A stretch of DNA of 64,000 nucleotides from Bacteroidales bacterium (GTDB lineage: Bacteria; Bacteroidota; Bacteroidia; Bacteroidales; UBA932), in contig JAFWRQ010000003.1 in assembly GCA_017519865.1 (NCBI GenBank), forward strand, positions 96,393 to 160,392. Direction: 5' to 3'. Position 1 is the stretch's first letter. Each line of letters starts with the position of its first letter. Position numbers and translations under genes: made by a program. A model generated the notes under the pieces. The model searched no databases and was not told where the DNA came from. It saw nothing but the letters and a program-made list of their open reading frames with translations. Shown here piece by piece: positions 9,172 through 17,053 of this stretch.

Positions 9172-10103
9172 CGCCTGAGGCGCACGAAGATTGAAAGCGG
9201 GAGGGCTTTGCCGAAGCTGTCAAGCAGGGCGAGCTCTCCGCTTTCCATTTCATACCCTTCCTTGCCGTCAAGGCGGAACGCCTCCTTCACCACTGTCTCT
9301 CCCAGAAGGGCGGAATATCCGTTGGAGTAGAGGTTGAGGACCATGAAGGAGTCTTTCGGCGCGAGGATCCCGGCGACGGTCTTCAGCATGTCGAAGAGGC
9401 ATTCGTCGAGTTTCCAGCGCTCGCCGTCAGGGCCATGCCCGTAGGCGGGCGGGTCGAGGATGATGCCCTGGTAGGAATTGCCCCTGCGGGCCTCCCTGCG
9501 GGCGAATTTCATTGCATCTTCAACAACCCATCTGATGCCGTCCAGTCCGCTGGCCTCCATGTTTTCCTTGGCCCATGTGACGACCTGACGGACGGAGTCC
9601 AGGTGCGTGACGTCGGCGCCGGCGGCCTTGGCCGCGAGCGACGCGGCACCCGTGTAGGCGAAGAGGTTCAGCACTTTCGGCCTCGGTTTCCCTTCCGCCT
9701 CCGCGTTCTGCACTAGCCGGAGAGTATTGGCATAGATGTACTCCCAGTTCGGAGCCTGCTCCGGGAATACGCCGACATGCTTGAAGGAAGTGAGGCCAAG
9801 GCGCAGGCGCAGGCTGAGGCCAGGCTGCAGCCCTCTGTATCCGATGTACCACTGGTCGTCCATCTTCTTCTGACGCTCCCAGGTGCCGCTGTCTTCCTTG
9901 CCGGCCTTGCCGAATCCGGCGCCGGGAGCGAAGCGCGTGTGCATGAGGCGCGCCCACTCCGCCTCGTCCAGGGACTTGTCCCACAGGGCCTTGGGCTCCG
10001 GGCGCGCCATCACGTAGCGGCCGTAGCGCTCGAGTTTCTCGCCCCTGCCGGAGTCGATGATTTCATAGTCCTTCCAGGACGGTGCCGGATATTCGATTTT
10101 CAT
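9168..10103 (-). CDS. Class I SAM-dependent rRNA methyltransferase (RlmI-like)
   Basis: A 311-residue methyltransferase of the RlmI/RlmK family, which modifies cytosine or guanine in large-subunit rRNA. The SAM-binding core is visible: VLNLFAYTGAASLAAKAAGA (motif I), then THLDSVRQVVTWAKEN, and the catalytic-loop segment ILDPPAYGHGP. The N-terminal PUA domain of full-length RlmI is absent, as in many Bacteroidota homologues. Its stop codon overlaps that of the DUF2723 gene (3 bases, convergent). It is transcribed divergently from pgk out of a shared 96-base region with a promoter box on each strand. The exact target base cannot be assigned. Confidence 0.85.
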   Translation of the reverse strand: MKIEYPAPSWKDYEIIDSGRGEKLERYGRYVMARPEPKALWDKSLDEAEWARLMHTRFAPGAGFGKAGKEDSGTWERQKKMDDQWYIGYRGLQPGLSLRLRLGLTSFKHVGVFPEQAPNWEYIYANTLRLVQNAEAEGKPRPKVLNLFAYTGAASLAAKAAGADVTHLDSVRQVVTWAKENMEASGLDGIRWVVEDAMKFARREARRGNSYQGIILDPPAYGHGPDGERWKLDECLFDMLKTVAGILAPKDSFMVLNLYSNGYSALLGETVVKEAFRLDGKEGYEMESGELALLDSFGKALPLSIFVRLRR

Positions 10104-10123
10104 GGTGTTTCCGATTATTGATA

Positions 10124-10131
10124 CAAAGATA
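10124..10131 (-). promoter_or_regulatory. -7 promoter box for the methyltransferase gene
   Basis: On the minus strand this reads TATCTTTG (plus-strand CAAAGATA), 20 bases before the methyltransferase ATG. Confidence 0.75.
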
Positions 10132-10153
10132 GTGGTTATTCACTTAAAATTGT

Positions 10154-10161
10154 TATTTTTG
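10154..10161 (+). promoter_or_regulatory. -7 promoter box for pgk
   Basis: TATTTTTG matches TAnnTTTG and lies 38 bases before the pgk ATG, back to back with the minus-strand box at 10124-10131. Confidence 0.7.
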
Positions 10162-10199
10162 TAGTTACCATCCTTTGAAATAACTTTAATTCCATACTT

Positions 10200-11453
10200 A
10201 TGCAACAGCACATTGACTCTTACGATTTTACCGGCAAGAAAGCCATCGTCCGCGTAGATTTCAACGTCCCCCTCAACGAGAACTTCGAGATCACCGACGA
10301 TACCCGCATCCGCGCTTCCATCCCCACTCTCAAGAAAGTCCTAGAGAAGGGCGGCTCGCTCATCATCATGTCGCACCTCGGACGTCCCAAGAAGGTGGAT
10401 CCCAAGTTCTCCCTCAAGCATATCGTTGCCCGCGTGTCCGAGCGTCTCGGCGCTCCGGTGCAGTTCGCCGACGATTGCATGAAGGCCGACGCGCAGGCTG
10501 CCGCGCTCAAGCCGGGCGAAGTCCTGCTGCTCGAGAATCTCCGTTACTATGCTGAGGAGGAAGGCAAGCCCCGCGGACTCGCCGAGGATGCAACCGACGA
10601 GGAAAAGGCTGCCGCCAAGGCCGCAGTCAAGGCCAGCCAGAAGGAGTTCGTCAAGAAACTCGCTTCCTACGCTGACTGCTACATCAACGACGCTTTCGGT
10701 ACCGCCCACAGGGCCCACGCCTCCACCGCCCTCATCGCCAAGTACTTCCCGAACGACAAGATGTTCGGCTACCTCATGGAGGGTGAGATCAAGGCCATCG
10801 ACCACGTCCTGCACGAGGCCGAGCGTCCGTTGACCGCCATCGTAGGCGGCTCCAAGGTTTCCTCCAAGCTCGCTGTCCTTAAGAACCTCGTGGGCAAGGT
10901 CGACAACCTCATCATCGGAGGCGGCATGGGCTATACCTTCATCAAGGCCCAGGGTGGCCGTATCGGCAATTCCCTGCACGAGGACGACCTCATGCCTGAT
11001 GCACTCGCCATCCTCGAGGAGGCCAAGGCCAAGGGCGTGAAGGTTTATCTCTCCACCGAGGCCGTCGGCACCCAGGAGTTCTCCAACGAGGCCGAGACCC
11101 AGATCTTCTCCTCCTGCGACATTCCTGATGGATGGGAAGGCGTCGATGCCGGTCCTCATACGCTCGCTGCCTGGAAGAAGGTCATCGATAACTCCAGGAC
11201 GGTCCTTTGGAACGGTCCTGTCGGTGTCTTCGAGATCCCTCTGTTCGCCAAGGGGACCCTGCGCATCGCCGAGGACCTCGCCGAGGTCACTGCAAAGGGT
11301 GCGTTCACGCTTGTCGGCGGCGGCGACTCCGTAGCGGCCGTCACCCAGATGGGCTTCGCCGACAAGGTCAGCTACGTCTCCACCGGCGGCGGCGCCATGC
11401 TCGAAGCCATCGAGGGCAAGGAACTCCCCGGCATCGCAGCCATCAGGGAGTAG
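10200..11453 (+). CDS. pgk: Phosphoglycerate kinase
   Basis: A 417-residue glycolytic enzyme that transfers phosphate from 1,3-bisphosphoglycerate to ADP. The N-terminal substrate-binding domain has [10 protein letters not shown] and the SHLGRPKK loop. The hinge region has the basic residues of [17 protein letters not shown], and the nucleotide-binding domain has the GGGDSVAAV and STGGGAMLE glycine motifs near the C-terminus. Length is normal for bacterial Pgk. The gene is monocistronic in appearance: it has its own promoter, and a hairpin follows within 40-70 bases. Assignment is secure. Confidence 0.98.
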   Translation: MQQHIDSYDFTGKKAIVRVDFNVPLNENFEITDDTRIRASIPTLKKVLEKGGSLIIMSHLGRPKKVDPKFSLKHIVARVSERLGAPVQFADDCMKADAQAAALKPGEVLLLENLRYYAEEEGKPRGLAEDATDEEKAAAKAAVKASQKEFVKKLASYADCYINDAFGTAHRAHASTALIAKYFPNDKMFGYLMEGEIKAIDHVLHEAERPLTAIVGGSKVSSKLAVLKNLVGKVDNLIIGGGMGYTFIKAQGGRIGNSLHEDDLMPDALAILEEAKAKGVKVYLSTEAVGTQEFSNEAETQIFSSCDIPDGWEGVDAGPHTLAAWKKVIDNSRTVLWNGPVGVFEIPLFAKGTLRIAEDLAEVTAKGAFTLVGGGDSVAAVTQMGFADKVSYVSTGGGAMLEAIEGKELPGIAAIRE

Positions 11454-11492
11454 CCTCCGGAATCAGTGCGGGCGCACTGTTGACATTTCTCT

Positions 11493-11522
11493 CCAGAGGT
11501 CACATCGGAATGTGGCCTCTGG
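11493..11522 (+). repeat. Imperfect hairpin between pgk and the ECF sigma gene
   Basis: CCAGAGGTCACAT and ATGTGGCCTCTGG form a 13-bp stem (one G-U pair) around a CGGA loop. It may terminate pgk, although no T run follows. The apex (CACATCnnAATGTGGC) and the TTTATGGCC at 11528-11536 recur in the hairpin at 16949-16984 at the other end of the ECF/TonB island. Confidence 0.7.
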
Positions 11523-11578
11523 ATTGTTTATGGCCAGTGGCATAGGATTTGCCCGAATTGTCCAAAACGGACTTGACG

Positions 11579-12073
11579 ATGACTTCCTCCGAAATTGAAA
11601 GCCTTTATAAGCAGTATTTCAGGCAACTCTGCCTGTATGCGCTGCATTATCTGGAGGATTTAGACGAGTCCAAGGATATCGTTCAGGAGTGTTTCTCAGC
11701 CCTGATCAAGGGTAATCCTGAAATTTCAAATCCAAAGGCATATCTCTACAATTCTGTCAGGAACCGTTGCATCGATCTGTTGAGGTCCAAGAAGAAGGAA
11801 CGGATGGCCCCGATGGATGACTTGTCGTATATCAGCGATGAAGAGGCGCAGTTGCGTTCCGAGATGGAAGTCCAGCTCTGGGAGGCGGTGGACTCCCTTC
11901 CGCCCAAGCGTCGTGAACTGTTGCTTCTCAACAAAAGGGATGGATTGAAATACAGTGAGATAGCCCAACTGAAGGGACTTTCTGAAAATACCGTCCGCAA
12001 CCAGATCTTCAGGGCGGTTGAATCCCTTCGCAAGAATGCGAAAAAGCTTTTCAGCTTCTTGTTCTGCCTGTAA
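11579..12073 (+). CDS. ECF-type RNA polymerase sigma factor
   Basis: A 164-residue sigma-70 family protein containing only regions 2 and 4. The start is ATG 11579; an in-frame TTG at 11549 gives no extra conserved sequence. Region 2 is seen in IESLYKQYFRQLCLYALHYL, the DIVQECF helix and PKAYLYNSVRNRCIDLLR. Region 4 is SLPPKRRELLLLNKRDGLKY followed by a helix-turn-helix, EIAQLKGLSENTVRNQIFRA. Such factors in Bacteroidota usually pair with a FecR anti-sigma factor and a TonB receptor, exactly the genes that follow. It probably drives the downstream receptor operon in response to ligand binding. Codon usage is visibly less GC-rich than in neighbouring housekeeping genes. Confidence 0.93.
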   Translation: MTSSEIESLYKQYFRQLCLYALHYLEDLDESKDIVQECFSALIKGNPEISNPKAYLYNSVRNRCIDLLRSKKKERMAPMDDLSYISDEEAQLRSEMEVQLWEAVDSLPPKRRELLLLNKRDGLKYSEIAQLKGLSENTVRNQIFRAVESLRKNAKKLFSFLFCL

Positions 12074-12137
12074 TCACTTTTTTTCGTAGGTGAGTGGTAT
12101 ATTCTGCCGCTTTTTCCGTCTTGTGAGAAAAAAGATT

Positions 12138-12917
12138 ATGCAGGAGAATATGGATCGTATGCTGGGCTTCGTGCTCAAGCACTACCGTCAAGGAGCCTTC
12201 GACGATGTGAAAAAGACGGAATCTAAGAATGTCCGTCGTTTCCCTGTATGGAAATATGCCGCCGCTGTTACTGCCGCCGCAGCTGCAGTGATTCTTTTCG
12301 TGTTTCTTCTCCGTCCGGGCCCGTCCGTGTCGGAGTATCTGGCGGCCAATTCGCCCATACAGGTCGAGCTTCCTGACGGCAGCTCCGTAACCCTTAGCCC
12401 GGGTGCCAGGATCAGTTACTCTGATTCGAAGGCAGGGAGAGACGTCGAAATGGAAGGAACGGCTTTGTTCAAGGTGGCCAGGGACGAGAGCCGTCCGTTC
12501 AGGGTTGATGCCGGCGAATCAGCGGTCGAGGTTCTTGGAACCGTCTTTCAGGTAAAGCAGTCTGACGGGGACGTTTTTGTGGATGTCCTTGAAGGCAAGG
12601 TCCTTTTTTCCGGCAGCGAAGATGGTGTTGTGCTTACTCCGGGCATGGAATCAGTCCTTCAGAAAGGAGCTGCTTCCCCAGAAATCATAGATAATCCTTT
12701 CCCCAACCCAATAGCATGGGTGACAGGGGTTTTCAAGTATGAATCTACCCCGTTGAAAACCGTGCTTGGTGAACTTTCGGATTATTTCGGAAAGGAGTTC
12801 ACGGCATCTTCAGATGCAGGTGGAAGGTCCTTGACAGGATCTTTCTCCACGGAAGATCCGGAAAGCATTGCCGAGGCCATCTCGGCTGCCCTTGAGATCA
12901 GAGTAACGGTAAAATAG
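12138..12917 (+). CDS. FecR-family anti-sigma factor
   Basis: A 259-residue inner-membrane regulator. ATG 12138 (MQENMDRMLGF) is chosen because the longer frame from 12090 adds an arginine-rich, unconserved start. The N-terminal cytoplasmic part (residues 1-35) would bind the sigma factor; a single transmembrane helix follows (KYAAAVTAAAAAVILFVFLL, about 38-57). The periplasmic FecR domain contains IQVELPDGSSVTLSPGARIS and the DVLEGKV segment, and a C-terminal DUF4974-like domain is seen in FKYESTPLKTVLGELSDYFG. The N-terminal anti-sigma segment is short compared with many FecR proteins. It relays a signal from the receptor's STN domain. Confidence 0.92.
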   Translation: MQENMDRMLGFVLKHYRQGAFDDVKKTESKNVRRFPVWKYAAAVTAAAAAVILFVFLLRPGPSVSEYLAANSPIQVELPDGSSVTLSPGARISYSDSKAGRDVEMEGTALFKVARDESRPFRVDAGESAVEVLGTVFQVKQSDGDVFVDVLEGKVLFSGSEDGVVLTPGMESVLQKGAASPEIIDNPFPNPIAWVTGVFKYESTPLKTVLGELSDYFGKEFTASSDAGGRSLTGSFSTEDPESIAEAISAALEIRVTVK

Positions 12918-12933
12918 CTTGAACGTTCATCTT

Positions 12934-15459
12934 ATGAAGAAGTTGTTGAAACTGCTTGTTCCGGTACTTTTGATAACTGTTCTTACCGGAGGGGAGGCTT
13001 TCGCCCAGGAAGCCTCCCGGACAAGCCTGAAGGAACGAATGGCCTGGATCGAAGAGGCATACGGAGTGAGTTTCATCTATGACTCCAACATCAATCTGAA
13101 TGTCCCGTATAACGGGTCAGGCAGCAAGGATGCATCAGTCAAGCTGAAGGATGCGCTGCGGGACCTGTTCAAGGGGACCGGAATGGAGTGGGATGTAAAG
13201 CGTAAATACATCGCCGTACGTGCGTACAAGCCTTCCATAGAAAACATCCACTCTGTCATAGATCCCGAGTCCTTGCTGGATACCCTGACTGCCTCAAGGA
13301 TCACGTCATATATCGACCGGGATCTCAATACCACCCAGACGGGCCTCACGAAAATAGACGGCAAAGCCTTCAACAGGGGTTTCGCCGTGCTGAGCTCCCC
13401 GGATGTCATCAAGACCCTGCAGATCCTTCCGGGAGTAGCATCAGGCACTGAACTTTTGTCGAGCCTGTATGTACACGGCGGGGACGGCAGTGACAACCTT
13501 TTCCTCCTTGACGGCGTTCCGGTATATCAGGTCAGTCACCTTGCCGGCATTTACTCGGCATTCAACACCGATGCCGTCGAGAGCCTTGATTTCTTCAAGA
13601 GCGGCTTCCCTGCAAGATTCGGCGGACGGACATCTTCCGTCGTGGATATGGCCACGAAACAAGGCAGCTTCGATACATATTCGGGTACGTTCTCTATAGG
13701 GCTGATAAATGCCCAGATGCAGTATGGCGGTCCGATCCTCAAAGGGAAGACTTCGTTCAGCGTAGCTCTAAGACGTAGCTGGTTGGATACGTTCAGCTGG
13801 CCGATATTCAAGTTCATCGTATCCACGGACAATGATAAATACTCCGGCAACTACCAGCTTTATGACGTTAACCTCAATCTTACGCACAAGTTCAGCGAAA
13901 AGAGTATTCTTTCCCTGAATTTTTACGATGGCAAGGACATCCTGAATTATGGGAATCACTCCTGGGGAAGCGAGACAAATGACTACGGCTCATTTGAGCT
14001 GTTGCGGGACGAGGATGAGAAGATGGATGTCCGTCTCAAGTGGGGAAATATGACAGGCAGCATAGTATGGAAAGTGGATTTATCCCCCAAACTCGCAATG
14101 AGACTGATGGCATATCATACCGGTACGATGGGGCTCGTCCACTATGGTGAAGAGTATTACGGCAAGCAGATATCTACTTATCGTGAAGGAAGCGGGAGGG
14201 ACAATACGATGGAAAATGAGAACACTTACAGTACGTCCAATTATTCCAGGATAAGGGATTATGCCGTCAAGGCAGATTTCGACATCGTTCCTTCAATGGT
14301 GCACCACATAAGGGCTGGAACGGGTTACCAGCTGCACCGTTTCCATCCTGAAAGGATTTCGGACAGTTATTTCAAAGACGTGTTCTATCAGGTGGACACC
14401 TCTTATACTGATGGTTACCAGTACGAATACATCGCCCACGAGGCGTCCCTCTATGCTGAGGATGAAATGACCCTGTCGAGAAGGCTCAAGGTCAATGCCG
14501 GCCTTCGTTATACTCTTTATGCCATTGGCGGGAAGGCTTCGAACCACATCGAACCAAGGCTTGCGCTGAAATACCTGTTTTCCGATTTCGGGTCGCTCAA
14601 ACTGTCCTATACGCAGATGAACCAGTTCGTCCATCAGGTTACCACATTCTATGTGGAGTCGCCTACGTCGCTTTGGATGCCTTCCACGCGCAAAGTGGCC
14701 CCGATGCATTCCTCGCAAATAGCCGGCGGCATATATACCGATCTCCCGGGAGGGTTCCACGTCGATCTGGAGGGATGGTACAAGACTATGTCACATCTCT
14801 TGGAATACTCTGGAAAAATTTCCCTGTTTCCTCCGGTTGACAGCTGGGAAAAGTCCTTTTGCGAAGGTATCGGGAAGTCTTATGGAATAGAGGCGACAGT
14901 GTCTTATACGAAAGGGAAGATGGAGACGACTGCCGGATACTCCCTTTCCTGGAATAGAAGGAAGTTCGATGATATAGCGATAGACTGGTTTGCCGACAGG
15001 AATGACAATCGACACAAGCTGAACCTGACTCTGACGTACCGGCCTTCCAGGAAGGTAGATCTATATGCGGGGTGGCTGTTTCATTCTGGAAACAGGATTA
15101 CGATTGCTACCCACAGGGTTGAAAGACAATTCTACCGCGAGGATATTCCGGAAGGAGAGTGGCGTCCAGAAAGGACCTTCTATTCTGATGAGTTTGTCGG
15201 CCCTTATAATATGAGGATGGTCCCATACCACAGGCTTGACCTGGGTGCAAACTTCCGGCACGTGACAAGGAGAGGTAATGAGGGGATATGGAACATCAGC
15301 ATCTACAATGCCTACTGCAGGATGAATCCCATCACGGCAGCCGTATATGACAGGGTTGAGATAACATTCCCCAAGGAAGTTACCTATTTCGGAGAATCAT
15401 TTGAAGGTATATCCGTCATACCGATTATTCCTACGATCAGTTACACCGTCAAGTTCTAG
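12934..15459 (+). CDS. TonB-dependent receptor with N-terminal STN signalling domain
   Basis: An 841-residue outer-membrane receptor. ATG 12934 starts the signal peptide (MKKLLKLLVPVLLITVLTGGEAFA). Residues about 30-105 form an STN (secretin/TonB short N-terminal) domain with SLKERMAWIEEAYGVSFIYD. A plug domain follows (SSPDVIKTLQILPGV, YVHGGDGSDNLFLLDGVPVY, FKSGFPARFGGRTSSVVD), then a 22-strand-type barrel ending ISYTVKF. Most Bacteroidota STN receptors carry a carboxypeptidase-regulatory-like domain between STN and plug; none is recognisable here. It lies 16 bases after the FecR gene, so ECF-FecR-receptor should form a trans-envelope signalling cascade. The ligand is unknown. Confidence 0.9.
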   Translation: MKKLLKLLVPVLLITVLTGGEAFAQEASRTSLKERMAWIEEAYGVSFIYDSNINLNVPYNGSGSKDASVKLKDALRDLFKGTGMEWDVKRKYIAVRAYKPSIENIHSVIDPESLLDTLTASRITSYIDRDLNTTQTGLTKIDGKAFNRGFAVLSSPDVIKTLQILPGVASGTELLSSLYVHGGDGSDNLFLLDGVPVYQVSHLAGIYSAFNTDAVESLDFFKSGFPARFGGRTSSVVDMATKQGSFDTYSGTFSIGLINAQMQYGGPILKGKTSFSVALRRSWLDTFSWPIFKFIVSTDNDKYSGNYQLYDVNLNLTHKFSEKSILSLNFYDGKDILNYGNHSWGSETNDYGSFELLRDEDEKMDVRLKWGNMTGSIVWKVDLSPKLAMRLMAYHTGTMGLVHYGEEYYGKQISTYREGSGRDNTMENENTYSTSNYSRIRDYAVKADFDIVPSMVHHIRAGTGYQLHRFHPERISDSYFKDVFYQVDTSYTDGYQYEYIAHEASLYAEDEMTLSRRLKVNAGLRYTLYAIGGKASNHIEPRLALKYLFSDFGSLKLSYTQMNQFVHQVTTFYVESPTSLWMPSTRKVAPMHSSQIAGGIYTDLPGGFHVDLEGWYKTMSHLLEYSGKISLFPPVDSWEKSFCEGIGKSYGIEATVSYTKGKMETTAGYSLSWNRRKFDDIAIDWFADRNDNRHKLNLTLTYRPSRKVDLYAGWLFHSGNRITIATHRVERQFYREDIPEGEWRPERTFYSDEFVGPYNMRMVPYHRLDLGANFRHVTRRGNEGIWNISIYNAYCRMNPITAAVYDRVEITFPKEVTYFGESFEGISVIPIIPTISYTVKF

Positions 15460-15464
15460 CCAGG

Positions 15465-16454
15465 ATGAAGAGAATCAATCATATATTTCTAGGTATTACC
15501 GTCGCGACGTTTATCCTTATTATCCTACCGTCCTGCGTGATGATAATGGAGAGCGGAGAAGACGGCAGGAGCATAATCTATTTGGAATGTCTGCAGGGGA
15601 TGAGTGACACTACTGCGATATCCGTAATCGCGGCGTCGTCGAAGTTCGGATACGAAGACAGCAGGGTACTGTCCGACGTGAATGTAACCTTGAGGGCCGG
15701 GGGGCGGGATATCCCTCTCAGCAATGCCGAAGTGGCGAAGGAAATGTTCCCGAAGGGAGCATACTATACCACAGAGAAAATCGAGGGAGGGCATACCCTG
15801 GAAATCACCGTGTCGGGTGGTGGTTTCGATCCTGTCGTAGCTACTACCTACAAACCCAGGGACCTCAAGCCATTCGGCGTGAGAATGGAGAAGGCGGTCA
15901 TCTACACGGATGATGCCGAGAAGAGGGTAATAAAAGTCGAAGTAACCCCGGACGACCCGGACATAGCGGACCATTATTATGCTTTGGTTTTCGACGGGAA
16001 GATGTATGACTATACTAGGGGAGAGTATTTCTATTCCAATCTTACACCCATCTTACGGTCAGACGGTTTCATCTATTCATCCGATTTTGGAGACGACTTG
16101 GTCGCAAGGGTGGGTTGTTCCCCCTGGTCGCTATTCGATTTCAATCAAACTTTTTATTCAGTCAAGATCGTACCTGTCTATCTATGGAGGGGCGCGTCAT
16201 TGATGAAGGATGGTACGATAACGGTTTATTTCGACGAGAGAATGACGTTCGACACTTGGATAAGGGTCCGCCTGATGGAAGTGTCCCCGGAGTTCTACCG
16301 GTACGCCAAGAACATCGAATACAGTGAAGACTTAACGGAGGCACTCATCCCCTTCGTGCCTTCTTCATATTCCTATTCCAACGTCAAGGGCGGCTGCGGC
16401 ATCTTCGGTGCGGTGAGCGGCATTGATGGGGAATGGATGAAACTGCCTGAATGA
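15465..16454 (+). CDS. DUF4249-like outer-membrane lipoprotein
   Basis: A 329-residue lipoprotein with lipobox ILPSC (Cys24), 5 bases after the receptor stop. The body is mostly beta structure. VNVTLRAGGRDIPLS and EGGHTLEITVSGGGFDPVVATT resemble DUF4249 proteins, which are commonly encoded directly after TonB receptors of this type and may act as surface partners, loosely analogous to SusD. The match is by pattern and context, not by alignment. Base composition is AT-richer than most of the window, like its operon neighbours. Confidence 0.7.
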   Translation: MKRINHIFLGITVATFILIILPSCVMIMESGEDGRSIIYLECLQGMSDTTAISVIAASSKFGYEDSRVLSDVNVTLRAGGRDIPLSNAEVAKEMFPKGAYYTTEKIEGGHTLEITVSGGGFDPVVATTYKPRDLKPFGVRMEKAVIYTDDAEKRVIKVEVTPDDPDIADHYYALVFDGKMYDYTRGEYFYSNLTPILRSDGFIYSSDFGDDLVARVGCSPWSLFDFNQTFYSVKIVPVYLWRGASLMKDGTITVYFDERMTFDTWIRVRLMEVSPEFYRYAKNIEYSEDLTEALIPFVPSSYSYSNVKGGCGIFGAVSGIDGEWMKLPE

Positions 16455-16461
16455 CAAAGAT

Positions 16462-16914
16462 ATGGAAGCTAATATCAAACTTATCTTTCTGGTTCTGATG
16501 ATCCTGCTTCTGCCTTCCTGCTCGAAAGAGAAGGCCGAGATAACAGTACACTATTATCTGACCAATGCATCGGACTACGACCTCAGGATACGTACCTCCA
16601 AATCATATACGCTAGACCTCCCCAGACAGGCCACGGACAGCTTGACAGATGTCTCCGAAGGTGTCGACTACCACGGCTCCTGCAGTTTCAGGTCGGTGTT
16701 CGAAGAAGGCAGCGTCCTCACCATATCATACAAAGACGAGGAGTATGATTACGATCTGTCTCGAAGCAGATTTTGGGGATTCAAGGATATACGTTCCTAT
16801 GAAGTCCGTAAAATTGCTCCGAGGGAATTCACGGCAAAATACTCGATTGGCCGCAGAGAAGTCGTTGATTATCTGGTAGACCTGGGAGTCATCGGGAATT
16901 CAGGCGGATATTAA
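16462..16914 (+). CDS. Small lipoprotein of unknown function
   Basis: A 150-residue protein with a signal peptide and lipobox LLPSC (Cys20), then SKEKAEITVHYYLTNASDYD. I do not recognise a family. The mature part has alternating hydrophobic residues, suggesting a single beta-sandwich domain. It lies 7 bases after the DUF4249-like gene and ends 3 bases before a large compound palindrome, so it is the last gene of the ECF/TonB operon. A role as an accessory ligand-binding protein is only an inference from position. Confidence 0.7.
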   Translation: MEANIKLIFLVLMILLLPSCSKEKAEITVHYYLTNASDYDLRIRTSKSYTLDLPRQATDSLTDVSEGVDYHGSCSFRSVFEEGSVLTISYKDEEYDYDLSRSRFWGFKDIRSYEVRKIAPREFTAKYSIGRREVVDYLVDLGVIGNSGGY

Positions 16915-16917
16915 GCG

Positions 16918-17015
16918 GGAACAAAAACGCCCTCTCAGATAGTTTTCTGCTCCTAAAGCCACATCACAATGTGGCTTTAGGAGCATTTATGGCCTTGAGA
17001 GGGCGTTTTTGTTCC
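16918..17015 (+). repeat. Compound nested palindrome, probable terminator
   Basis: A perfect 20-bp outer inverted repeat (16918-16937 with 16996-17015, starting GGAACAAAAACGCCC) encloses a second perfect 16-bp inverted repeat (16949-16964 with 16969-16984, GCTCCTAAAGCCACAT) with a CACA loop. The right outer arm includes a T5 run. It can serve as the terminator of the ECF/TonB operon, but the two-tier architecture is more elaborate than a terminator needs and suggests a repeated intergenic element. Confidence 0.85.
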
Positions 17016-17025
17016 TGCCTTTTGC

Positions 17026-17033
17026 TAACTTTG
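17026..17033 (+). promoter_or_regulatory. -7 promoter box for the GH95 gene
   Basis: TAACTTTG matches TAnnTTTG, 20 bases before ATG 17054 and just downstream of the compound palindrome. Confidence 0.7.
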
Positions 17034-17053
17034 CGAAAGTCGGAAGAATGTGA

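Noticed and set aside
16918-17015. Insertion sequence end or complete IS
   Set aside because: No transposase frame lies between or beside the arms and the element is under 100 bases; a non-autonomous element remains possible.
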